This document shows positions 1 to 12,900 of a DNA stretch of 64,000 nt, one piece after another. The position numbers were made by a program, and so were the translations under genes. The DNA lies in NCBI GenBank assembly GCA_038502055.1, contig JAXRKN010000041.1:459001-523000 (forward strand), written 5' to 3'. The DNA comes from Tanytarsus gracilentus. Its lineage: Eukaryota > Arthropoda > Insecta > Diptera > Chironomidae. The notes beneath the pieces are model-generated. The model worked only from the letters and a program-made list of their open reading frames with translations, did no database searches and was not told the DNA's origin. Position 1 is the first letter of the stretch. Each line of letters opens with the position of its first letter.

Positions 1-23
1 CGGAATAACAAGCGTCCACCCTA
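1..23. mobile_element. Right end of a TIR element cut by the window edge
   Basis: Positions 7-21 read AACAAGCGTCCACCC followed by TA. This is the same terminal sequence as the right end of the complete element at 44670-45776, where it is also followed by TA. I infer that the rest of this copy lies to the left of the window. It falls in intron 4 of the Wnt5 gene. Confidence 0.6.
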
Positions 24-221
24 ATTAAATTTTTTTATTAAGATAATCTGTCCATTCTTAGCTAACTTAAATCAGTCACCCAAACTTCACTCTCGGGGTC
101 GAGCGTCACTTTAAAAAATGCTCAGAACTTCGATTGTCCATCACCTCCACGTGGTGAAGTTTGGGTGACTGATTTAAGTTAGCTATGAATGGACAGATTA
201 TCTTAATAAAAAAATTTAATT
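24..221. mobile_element. Fold-back (hairpin) MITE-like element
   Basis: Two arms of about 67 nt (24-90 and 154-221) are inverted complements with essentially one mismatch (TTCTTA against TTCATA). They enclose a loop of about 63 nt that contains the palindrome CCACGTGG. The structure is typical of a short non-autonomous inverted-repeat element. It sits directly against the TIR end at 1-23, so it may have inserted beside it. No coding capacity is seen. A non-coding RNA hairpin is an alternative, but arms of this length and near identity fit a young repeat better. Confidence 0.6.
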
Positions 222-288
222 AATTTAAAAAGTAAACAAAAATGTTTGAGTTTTGATAATTCTTGTGCTTTGCACAAAAAGTTGTCAC

Positions 289-642
289 AGATTATCTGCA
301 GATTATTTGCAGATTATCTGCGGATTATTTACAGATTATCTGCAGATTATTTAAGCAGATAATCTGCGTATTATCTGCAGATTTTTTAATCAGATAATCT
401 GCAGATAATCTGCGTATTATCTGCAGATTATCTAAGCAAATAATCTGCGTATTATCTGCAGATTTTTTAATCAGATAATCTGCGTATAATCTGCGTATTA
501 TCTGCAGATTAATCTGCAGATTATCTGCAGCTTTTTTTAACAAAAAATCAAAAAAATAATCTGTCAGATAATCTGCGTATTATCTGCATATTATCTGCAG
601 ATTATCTGCGTATTATCTGCAGATTAATCTGCAGATTATCTG
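289..642. repeat. Minisatellite of 11-13 bp units based on GCAGATTATCTGC
   Basis: The stretch is built almost wholly from variants of CAGATTATCTG, CGTATTATCTGC and their complement GCAGATAATCTGC. The core word is nearly its own reverse complement, so the array could fold on itself. A higher-order unit of roughly 60 bp (with GATTTTTTAATCAG) is also visible. It lies in Wnt5 intron 4, and its open frames are by-products of the repeat. Confidence 0.8.
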
Positions 643-943
643 GCGGATGGCTGAACTACACTCGTAAAACAACAACCTTCAGATCTAAAACTTTTCAATA
701 AGAGAAACATCTCTTTGTAGATGTGGGCAGTTATCAAAGGAAAAATTAATCTTTAACTGGGTGAAGAAAAAAGATTATTTTTCAAAAGGAATAGAAGATC
801 AAGCGCTTGTGAGAATCAATCGAATAGAGAAAAAAAATGACGTTCGTGTATATCTCATGTTCCAAAGAAAAAAGAAAAACTGAGGTTTAATGAAACGTGA
901 TTCACTGCGATAAAAAATCTTCAGGCAAATCAATATTACTTAC

Positions 944-3900
944 CAATAGAGCTTACAGGTCCAAAAACAGTACTGTCTTCTTCTACTGTTGTGCAGTTCC
1001 ATCTTCGATGAAGAAATTGGTGTTGGCACTCCTGAGAGAGAGAAAAATTATACAAACAATTAAAAACCTGGCAAATTTTCAAAATAAAATATTGCCCGGA
1101 TAGTTTAAAATTGTCAATATGTTGCTTTAAACTCCAACCCAACATTCTATTTTAGCTTAATCCATATATTTGCGATTATAAAATGAGAAACCAATTTTTG
1201 AGGTTTTTAGTCATGTCCCTGTGCAAGCATGTTTAGTGATTGCCACCAGTATAAAACCCCAATTCCCCACTTGATGTTTGTGCAAACTCTTAAAATTTAT
1301 AGTAGGATTGTTAGTTAAAATTGAAAGTTTTTTGCACCTGTTTTAAAATACAAGAGAGAATTTTATATATTCGATGCGCATTTATATATACAAAGGCAAA
1401 TGTATTCATGTATGAATGAAACATTATACGGATTGTGCTATTTAAATTGTTTTTTTCGTAGCGTTGACAACACGTAATTAAGGAGAATGATTGATAAAAA
1501 AGTAAAACAAACTACTTGCTTCTACTTGTCGTATTTTTTGTTCTCATCTGTATCTTGTAAAATATTTTAAGCTCTTTGTAAATTTTATATAAAAAAGTTT
1601 AATAATTTTTTAAATCATCACAGAAAAAGGGTTGTGTATGTGAGATGATGAAAAAATATTAACCCTTTTTTAGCTGATAAATTTGAAAAACTTTTATTTT
1701 GACCATCCTTTTTAGTGAAAAAAATTTATCGCTTATGACAACAACTGTTTGATGCATCATTAGTTTTATATCGCTGATCTTGGAGATATTCAAGTTGGCA
1801 CTTTAAACTCTTGATTTGATCTTGACAGCTTGAGAAGTGCCCACAAAGCATTGTTAATTCTTGTTTCAGCTTTTTGATAACTTCTTCCTTCTCAGCGAGG
1901 GAAACTGATGATTTTGCTTGACACTCTGCCAACTTTTGCTCGAGACAATTAATTTGTTCATGAAGAATTTGTCGATTTCTCTCGGCGCAACATTTTGTTG
2001 TTGTAATAATCTTCGAGGATTCACCCCGCAATTTTTCTAGCTCTTTTCTCATTTCTGCGAGTTTTTCTTCAAGACATTTCTTCGTTTCACTGAGATTGCA
2101 ATATTTTCGTTTCACGCTGTCCATTTCGCATGAAAGTTTATCATATTTTGTCTTGATTGATTCATCTGGCTGCTGTGATTTGAGGGTTCCTAGTTCACAT
2201 TTGGCTTTGCAGAGAGCATTGATTGTAGCTTTCAAATCTTTTTCCAAAATCTCGATTCTCTCGCTAGACTCATCTAATTTCAATTTACTTTCTTCGTACA
2301 TCTTTGGATATGGACACAACTCGCTTAGTTTTTGTTGAAATTTCTCTTTAATTTTCAAAATTTCACAGTTGACTTGATCCTCGATATTTTTATTGGTCGT
2401 TATCAAAGTTTCTAGAGCCAACTTTTGTTCTTCAACTCTCTCTTGAGCTTTCAAAAATTTATCGCGATACAATGAAACTTGATATTGCAGCTCAAGGATC
2501 ATATTTTGAAAGTCTTCAATTTCTTGCATTAATCTTTCGGCTTGCGATTTTAACATCTCATTTTCGGCTTGTTCAGTGCTATTTTCAATAGTCTTTAGCA
2601 CATTGTGTAGGCGCTTGGTGACGTCATTGCACTCTTCATTTTTTGAGCAAAATTTTTGCAAAAGATTTTTATATTTGCAATCAAGGATTTTTACTTTTTT
2701 CTCACAGTCGCCATGTGTGATTTCTTTCATATTATCCGATTTAGAATTGAATTTTGTCGCTTCAAATTCCTCACGAAGTTCTTTCAAATATCCTTCCATA
2801 CGCTGAACATTTTCAGCCAAAGTTTTTGAATTGTTTAGAATTTTACGCATTTTTTCACCATCTTCACTTGATTTTTCAGAGTTTTTTAGCTTGGACGATA
2901 GCATCTGGTTTTCATTAATCAAAGTATTCATTTGTTCGTGCATGATTCTCACTTTATTCTCAATCTCTGACAATGACTTATCTTTTTGTAAAGCACATTC
3001 TTGCAAACGGCAATTATTTTCTTCGACGATTTTTGCATCGGCTAGAAAACTGTCGATAAACTCACAGCCTTGAATCCCAGAAATTTTTGAAATTCCTGAT
3101 GGTGTTTGTGGAGGAAATTTGCTCGTTTTCTCATCAATTTCCGTTGAAATATTTCCAAATAGTAAATCCTCATCTTTAAGGAGTGCTTGTAGTTCAATTG
3201 TCTTATTAATCATGCATTGAAACTTTTCCTCTTCCTTTGCAAGCTCTTGCTCCTTCAAATTAATACATTCTTTAGGGTAAAATTTCTCCTTTCGCATTGT
3301 GACTTCCCCTTTCAACTGTGCGACTTTATGCCGCTGAAGTTCAATTTCATATTTGCATTTTTGGTACTTTTTAGAAGTTTCCACAATCACACCAGGTTTT
3401 GGAGAAGGAGTATTGCACGAGTTTAATTGTGAGAGTTTTCTCTGCCCTAATTTTTAGAAAACATGTTAAAATCAGACGAACCCTAATTGCTTCTTTCAAC
3501 TTACTTTCTTTTTCTTTATCTCTGGCCGACATTTTGTCAAAAAAAGAAAAAATAAAATTGATTCACGAAAAAATTTGAAAAAGTTTCTCGAAAGAAAATG
3601 AAGTAAATTTCAAAGTAAACTGCGATCAATGTTTTTATGACGCGTTTAGAAAAATATTAAGTTTCCCAGTTACGTAAATGTCTTGAGGATTTGTTTGTTT
3701 ATCAAAACTTTTTGTCTCTAATTGAATTTTCCGAGAAGCCCTACGAGCAAATTTTCATTTTAAATTTGGGTTTTTCAACACAGGCTGAATTTGCCTTTGA
3801 AAATTATTACAACGCTCAAAGATGAAAGAAAAATTATTAAGGCATCTATCAAAAAGTTGCTCTAGTCAAAAGTTGTATTTTACATAATTTCAATGTTAAA

Positions 3901-6900
3901 TTTTTTGTTTTAATTTTACTTTAATCTTACTATAAGACCATGAGATTTCTATATTGCATTGGCAGAATCAAAATATATTAGAGACTAAAAAAATACACAG
4001 GAAACAATATAAGAAAATTTAAGATTCATTCAAGCCTGATTGAAAGGAGAATGCTTTATAAATTTAAGTTTTAATGAAAAATCAAATTGATAAAATAGAA
4101 AAATTTCTGTACATGGAAAATTAAACTTAAACAAAGAAAACCAAAGAAACAAGCTAAAAATTTGTCCAATTCACAATTTTTCTTCAGAAAATTTGGTCAA
4201 AAAGTCTTTGCCGGTGTAACTGTGATCACCGAAATCGCATTCAGTATCTCTAGTTACATAGATACAATAATGAGACGTTGAATGAGTTCATTATGTGTTG
4301 GATGAAACATTTATAAACTCTTTATAAATCAAGTGTCTCGTTCATACTTATCACCTATACAAGAGTGTTTTGAAAAATCATCATTGCATAGTGCTCACAT
4401 TCATGTAAAAGAGATTGGTGTCAGGCACAAAAGGAAATGAGTTGTAAGGACTTGTGAATATATGCGACATGTGAGAATAAGTACGTTGGAAGCGATTTAA
4501 AAGGGATATAAAATTTTTCTCTTTTCAACACATGCACAGATGGTATACTGAATAAAATAGGAAATAAAGAGTTGAGTATTACCTGAATAGCAGCACGAGC
4601 ACCACGTGAAATTGCTGGCATTATGCTTGTGAATTGATCGCACAGCTTCTGTTGTCCTTTACTCATACCACTCACTTCGTAGCAGTGCTTGGGATTCAAA
4701 TCGATTTTTTCATTTGTCACATTTTTATTGCTATTGCTAACCGTTTCCATAGAGATCAATATGTCACGTTGCATTTTATTCTGATTTTTCCTCCGATTTG
4801 TCTTACTTCGAACCGTTCTTGAGAGTTTGCGTGCATTATCGTTATTACTAGTTAAGACTTTATCGTTGAGATTTATTATAAAGGGAGCATTTGTTGTTGT
4901 TGAAATTAACACTTGACTGCCATTTAACAGCTTCTGCTGAGACCCTTCAAAGTTATTTCGACGCCTTTGTTCTCTACGTAATGAACGTTTAGCTGTCAAT
5001 TTAAAATTAAAATATTTAAATCTGTCATTTTTTAAAAAAAATTTAAAACTTACCAGGGAAAGCTGTAGTTGTCTGTGGAATTAAATTTTGAAGCTTGTTT
5101 TTGTTTTTTTTGCGTTCCTTTTTCATTTTCTTATCATTTTTCCGATTTTTACGTCTCTCCTCTTGATTTGCCTTCCTCCGATCGTCTTCGGTGTCGTCCT
5201 CGGTGCCTGGTTGTTGTTGGTCATTTTGTAAAAATACTTGAGGAATGACAGTTATTCGCTCGACACGAGAATACGGATACGAGACATCGCGCAAGATTTG
5301 CGAATTTTGCAATGGCATATTTATAGATGGCTTTGTTCGATACACAGGTCCCATCGTCATTGAATATGGCTTTGGAGTTGTAGGGGCTGATGTTGTGGTT
5401 GGCGCTTCGGTCGTGGATTTTTTGAATACAACAAATTTGCTCTGGAAACTCTTGTCAACTTCACTATAATTTTGAAGCATCAAAAGGTGCTTTTTGAGAT
5501 CTTCAATATTCGATTGAGGCTTCGGCAATGGAGACGGTGTTGGAATAGGTCGTTCGCGTTCAATTAAAGTAGTTTTCAAAGCTAGCGGCATGATAACTTT
5601 TCGCGATTCATCATTTATTTGTTCAAAGTGTTGATTATTGTTCGGATTGGCAATTATTTGAATAGGTGAATGATCCTTATGACTATTAATTTCCTCTTCG
5701 GGTGATGTATGGCCTTCCGTCACAATGGGCTTAATGATGTCCATCAAAATTTTGTTCGTAGCTGACTTGCTAAAATTGTGCTGTTGTAGTTCCTGTATTT
5801 GTTGTTGTTGCAGCTCATACAAATGCTGTACTTGATGCTTACGAGAGTCTTTTGTGTCTAATAAATCACTTTGTATGCTGAACGTTGTATTATTAATCCC
5901 TTTAAAAGTCTTCTCATCACCACGATTAGAGTTCACGATGGGATTAATAAAATTTCCCAAGTTTTGTAGAGCGCTTTTATTTCGCTGCTTCATGTCAGTA
6001 TTTTTTTCCGTTAAATTTAGGGAAATGCTCACATTTGAAAGGAGCTCAAACTCAGATACGAATTCCACAAAAGGTGATTTCATTCCTAAGCACCTGTTAT
6101 AAGATGAAAGAAAATTAATTGAGTGTTCTGCAAATAATTGTTTATCAATAAACTAAAATTTGTGTACATGAGAAAATATCTAGTGGACCTTCAGCTCATG
6201 CGTGTATGGACTCTATATAGAAAGTCGATTAGATCGTGAAACTGGGCTTCCATTGATTGCTTAGGGGAATCAAAGACATTAAATGAATGTTTTTGAGGAT
6301 AATTAAGGAAATGTTGTCTAGTTTGGCATCAAGTACTTTACTATCAAATAACTATTAGACTCGGTTTTGATTTTCACTTTAGTGCATTAGAGAACATAGC
6401 TCACATTTCTCTTTAACTTAACCATTCTCGACATTTCTGTTCTCGAGTATGTAGTATGTAACAAGGTAACTTGTTATGATATTTTATTGTAATTAAATAA
6501 TTAATGTTAATCAAGCCTTTTTGTTATTGCAACTTCATTGCTATATTCGAGTGGGAGAATAAAACATTTGATTTTATAGCATCAGTTTTTAAAATTGTAA
6601 CTTTACTATTACTATTATAATTTATAATTTACAGGTTTTTAATTTTTTAATGCATTGAATTTGACAAAGCATTGGTTTAATATATGGAAGCTGGAAGACA
6701 CTCTCACACTACTGAGTAAAATTAAATATTTTACTAATGCAACTGTGCCTGCATAACGACTAAAAAGTTTTTTTAATTCAAGTGTATCATTAGAGTTGAA
6801 ATGGCTCTCATATAAATTTTCTTGTGTCGAAGAGATACTTTAGATGATTTTTCACACCTTTCTTAAAAGATATAATGATATCCTCGCATATTCTTGAGTG

Positions 6901-9900
6901 AAAAAGTCTCGTTAAAATTTTACTTTGAAATAATTTGACACTTTTTACTTTTATAATAAATTTATGTACTATCATGTAAAGATTTATTTTACTACTATTA
7001 TGATTTTAACTTAATGATTAAATTTAAAAAAGTAAAATTTTTAGACGACATTAAAACAATCGTTCCGTTTCGCTAAAATCACGTCATTTCACTTAAAAGA
7101 ACGCAGCACTTGTAATGTCACATTGCATATGAGCAAAAAGGATGAAAGAGAATTCTCAACGAACATCTATTAACATGAGTGACTTCTCACTTGGCACTCG
7201 TCACGTATGAAAGATTTTACTTAAGAACTTGCTTTATAATCACATTATTTTGAACTCGAAAAGTGAAATTCATAACGTTCTGCCGCAAAATCGTGCTCTG
7301 AAAAAATTTCTTGGCCAATAAATCAAATCTTTTCAGCTGAGACGAAAGAGATGAACGAAATTGGATTTTTTAGAAGCTTTATGAGAAGAAGAGAAATTTT
7401 GTACAAGGGATTATTATTTCAGGTTCGTGGAGCAGTGTCAAAATATATCCATGCATATAAATTTTCCTCAGCTCATTAAACGGCAAGCGAGAATAAATGA
7501 CATTTTTTCGATGAATTGACGAGATTTATTGCCTGTCTTTAAATCGCTTGAAGTGCCGAATAAAAAATTACGGTCGCTTTTTTAATGAGGAGAAAAATTA
7601 AAGAGAAACATTTTTTGAACAACAATGAAATCAAAACTTATTTTAGGCAATCATTTTCAAAACTAATTCGATGATTACAATCGATTGTGCAAAACTAATT
7701 TGAGTTTTTCAAGTGAAAAATATTGTATTTAAGAAAAAAATATGCGCATTGCACTCGTGCCGCATTTCATTCACAACACCCAATCAAATTTAAGTGCACG
7801 ACAGAACCAAGAGGAATTGAATCATAAATAATTTACATAGCTCGTACACTGTAGCAATTTTATTAATCAAAAGTTGAACTTCATGGAAATACCTTTTGAC
7901 AACTAAAGCTATGTACTCTATTCAACGACCGTATAAAATCATGCAAGAAATATTTATGACAATTTATAATTCATTAATCCATTGTTTTCAATGATCAGTA
8001 GCAGAGTTGTCACTTTTAATTTGCAGGATTGAGAAAGAAGGATTAAAATAAAACTAGACCGACTCGTAAATTATTTTTACTCTGGTTCCCTTTTCACGAC
8101 AGCTTCCACTTGAAATCGTTTGACAAATGCTTTCAATACCAAAAACTAAAACACATTAAAGAGGTCAAAAATCCAAAAAAAGATATTCATCTTTTACGAG
8201 TTTAATAATTTACTTCATCAACACTCTTGTGTAATATTTTTGTTTTATTCAGCTTTTTAAATTAAATTAATTTATTTTTTTTGTTTCAGCAAATGATTGA
8301 ATACATTAGAACTAATTTGTCTTATCAATTTCTTTATGTTTATTTTAGTCTTTTACATTATTTTCTTCTGCTTAAAACTCAAACATTAATGGATTCTCTC
8401 GTCGTATTATCACATTTTCTTCTTTTCTTAATGTGAATCATCACGAACTGACATCATCACAATTCGATGGCAGGTAATGAAAATCAATTCATGACCATAA
8501 AATCGGTCTTATCGTTCAAATATTGTGCCACGATAAACTCATTTTTTCCGTCCGCCTATATTTAAAAACAATAAAAAGAGCGCCTACATGATTGAAATAA
8601 AAAATGAGGCTTACTGGCATCAGAAGACAACGAAAATGCATTTATGTTGTAGAAAACCAAAATGAGTGTAAACTGTGATTCACGACAAATTTATTCCTCT
8701 TCATTACAAAAAACTGTATTGAATAAAAAATAAGTTTACACTTTTCTTATATAGCCATTTAATTTTTTTAACATTTAGTAAAAAACAATTTAATTTGTTT
8801 TTACATATGAAAAGTTAAACTGAATTGACTTGTTGCTTTTAGGGATGCTCGAACGAAACAAGAGAAATGAGCATAATGTGAAAATTGGCTTCATGTGAAA
8901 AACTCCCATCCTGATTCAATTTTACTATGTGATGTGCTCGCTATCAATCACTCGATTAAGAGCAACGTCATAGCTTTCATATATATGAAACATGTGATTG
9001 AAGCACGTACGATTGGGGATGGGATTAAGAGTCGTATGTCAGACAATATTTATAGTTTCAATTTAACTGCTACACACATCCATGTCTCTTTCAATTTTCA
9101 AATCGCAACGGAATTGAATGAAATCAACATATTTTATGATGGTTAGCAAGATGGTTGCGCTACAAGCGATGTGTTTTATTTTTATAAAACGTAAAACACT
9201 TCACATATGAAAGAGGGATTAAAATTTAATAAATTAGCTTGTTTTTCAGAAGCTAATACACATAAAATAGCGGTTTAAATATTTACAATTTTTTGCATTT
9301 TAGTTCAAACAAAATTTTTAATCCTCCTATTTTTTAGCATGAAAAGATTAAATTTGTGAAAAAATTTCACTGCCACATTTCTTCTCTCATTAGCAAACAG
9401 GAAAGAATTATTTTACGATTTTCTCGGAAGTTAAAAAGTAGGAATTTCATGTTTAATATTCCGAATTTTCTACTCGGATTAGCATCTGTTACATTTAATA
9501 AATTTCAACAGATTTTCCCTTAAAGTCAAAATGTGCTAAAGTATTTTTTAAAAATGTGAAAAAGAGTCTTTGAAAGTTGTTTTTTCTAACACAAATAAAT
9601 TTTGTGCTTTGATCCTTGAATCTCTTGAGTATACAAGAAATTATTTTTACCACATTTGTGCAGAAATTTATTTATCTCCAGGCAAATTATTGTTTAAAAA
9701 TAATTTCTCTTAACAGCAAAATGCTTGCTTATGCCATACTCGTTTTAATAAGTGAATCCATTGCCATTAAAAGTTAAAAAATTAAGAGTGCAAACATTTT
9801 TCACTATTCACTCAAAATGAAAAGGATGATGATCATGAGATGACAAATGAGATTGCAAATTAACTTTAAAATAAATTAATTTTATTTGACTTGCTAACAG

Positions 9901-12900
9901 TTTTTTTCAACAAAAGCTTTTAAATGGTGAAAAGATAATTGAATAAATGACAAGGATTGATGTCTAGAATAATCCGTTGTGCTCAATTAATTAATTTAAC
10001 AGAACAAAGCTAAGTAATTAAATGCACAATGTCAAGATGTCAAGATGAGGAAGATTGCTTCAGACAATTTTGAAAGTATTTTTCAATAATTTAATTGTCA
10101 TTTTAAATTTAATATTTACACAAATCCAAAGATTTATATAAAATTATGTAGTAGAAACCTACTTATATATTCTACTCTAACAATTTACTATGAAGTCGCA
10201 TTGAATTTACACGATTTGCTTGAATGGATTCTTTTGAATGCACTTTTACACATTTATCTTTTTTATTTAGAAAGTGAAATCAGAGAGCTTAAAGTTAATA
10301 TTTAATTCAAACCGCTTCCAAACCATTAATTTCCCCAAATTAATCTCTCTGTTTTATTGTTTAATGGCTGTTTGTGGCGGCGGCAGCACAAGTGCATATA
10401 TATCAACATTTGCTTAGCTCTCTCACTGAAAACTTAATGTTTAGGGGTATTTCAAAAACGAGTTGTTCTTCTCATCTCTCAAGTTGCATTTATTTTTGAG
10501 TTGTTTTTGCTTACTTTAAACGCTTTGTGGAAATAAATTATCTCATTTCTGCAAGATTAATTAAGCTGCTAAAAAATACTCTGCTCACTTTAAATTAAAC
10601 AAAGATTATATGTAATTTCATGTGTAAAAACAAAAATCTGTGAAGTGTTTTTTTTAAATTCCTTTCATCTCATTGAGTTAAAGATTCATTTTTAATCTGC
10701 TTCTCATTCCTGTGGTATTTTGGAATACATTTTTCTCTCGCTCTCTTTACTTTTGCTGTTTTAAAACTTGTTTCTCGTGCGGTTTCGCTGCCTCTTACTC
10801 GCAGTTTCATTTTTGCTTCATTGCTATTCCATTCTTTTTACTCTCTCCCTCTCTCTCTATTTTTGGTTTGCTCTTTATTTAAAGTTCTTAAGCTCGACCA
10901 ACAACAAAATCATGATACAAAAGTTGATTGCCAGCAATTCTGTCAAAAGGTGTTCGTAAAATGTAGAAGATATAAATGCAATTCGATCGAACTAAATGAT
11001 ATTTTTTAAATTTTAATTTTTGTCAAAGAAAAATGGTTTTAATTTTTGGTCTTATTTAATTAAAACCATTTACTTAAAAAGAGGGTTTAAATTTAGTAAA
11101 TTTGCAAAATTTCTTTGAGCTCTTTGCGTTTGAGATTTGGAACTTCGCAATCATCAGTAGGGTATCCAACTGGTAGTAAAACGAGTAGCTTTTCATTAGC
11201 CGGTCGATTTAAGATTGAACGTAATGCGGGTCCGCAGTTAAGTGGAGTTGTTGTGAGTGAGCAAAGACCAGCAGCTTGGAGTGCACACAAGAGAATTCCA
11301 ACTGATATAGAGCAGGAAATTTCGTTATAATAATGCGTTTTTCTTCTACCGTCTGCTCGTATTCCATAAGTCTGTTTAAACACAAGAATAATGTATGGAG
11401 CTTCAGTTAAATATTCTTTAACGTGTGAGGTACGCAATGGCAATAAGTCTGTAAGCAAATTTCTATGTAGATTTTTTTAAAAATAATATTTTTTTAAACC
11501 TGTCGTCCATTGCTTAGACATCCGTTGCTGATAATTTGTGAACTCTTCGGCCTCAATGATCTCGCGAATCTGTTTTTTAATTTTAACACTTGCGAGAGAG
11601 AAAAAATTACACAAAGCTCAGAGAGAATATAATCAAAAATACTAACTCTTTAACTAAACAAAAAGTCCAAGGTTCAGTATGAGCACCACTTGGTGATGTG
11701 CCAGCAGATTTAATACATTTCTTAACAATTTCAATATCAACTGCTTGATTGCTAAACATTCTAATGCTTCGCCTATCGTTCATTATCTCATAAAATTTTT
11801 GGGCGCCACCCTTAAGTGAGACTTGAGCACCTTTATACGGAACGTATTCTGTATCCTCAAGAGCCGGTGTTAACTCTTTATCGTCTTCATTTATTTCTTC
11901 TGTTTCACAGTCAGCAGCGATTACTTCATCGTCACAATTAAAATTTTGAATTCTTCCATAACTCTTTCTCAATTTTGTAAAAAAAAAGACGATGGTAATA
12001 AAGAGAACAATAAATTCCCAGTGCTGAATTAAAAATGAATTTTTCAGATCTAACTCCATACCGTCTGATTCGCTCGTCACTCCTATACTGATTTATTCAT
12101 TACAATTCTCGCTCATTTTTTTTTCTTTTACGCTCTGACTTATGAGTGAGAAAAACTTGAATTATAAGAAGTGTGAACTGTCGCTGGAAAAATCAGCTCA
12201 AGGTTTAAGAGCAAGTTTATGGTTAAGTCAAAAATATCTGTTTAATTCATTTAAAAGTTTATTAAGATATGAGCATAAGAGAATAAAATTTATTTTAGTT
12301 TGGATAAAAACGACATCTATGTCTTGGGAAACAATATTAATTTTATTCATTAAAAATATTATTAAAATAATTAGGAAAAATAATTAAAAAGCTGCAAAGT
12401 CTTGCAGATTGATAAAATAAACTCTACGAGATGTTTTCAATCTCAAGCTCAAGTTCAACTTGAAATTTATTGTTACTACTGCTTGCTAATTTGCAACAAG
12501 CGAAGTTATGTTTTTTATTCAAGCTGATAAATTTATTAAATTTATCCTATTTAAATTTTAAAAAGTTCAATTTAAATTATCGTTCTATTAATCATACTCA
12601 ATCACACAATTTTGCAAACCATGAAATTTTTTTTAACTCTTTTACAATAAACGGGAGATATAAATTACAACAAGTGATAAAAATACCAAAACGCTACTAT
12701 TTATATTCATTGCGGCGATTATCAAAAACCAAATATAAATTTCCATAAAAACTAAATCGATTCGGATGTACATGTTGATTTTAACAGGGTTTCCTGTGCA
12801 TGAATTTAATTTATAAACAATTTTACAATTTGTGTGGCTGATCTGTCGATGCAAAAAATCTCTTCGCTTAAAAATTGGTTTCATTTTTAAAAGCGTACGC

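Noticed and set aside
325..543. 72-codon minus-strand frame with SADNTQII repeats
   Set aside because: By-product of the GCAGATTATCTGC minisatellite.
12142..12387. 81-codon plus-strand frame starting just upstream of IYD
   Set aside because: Composition matches the AT-rich background; it ends in an Ile/Lys/Asn run typical of chance frames and has no motif.
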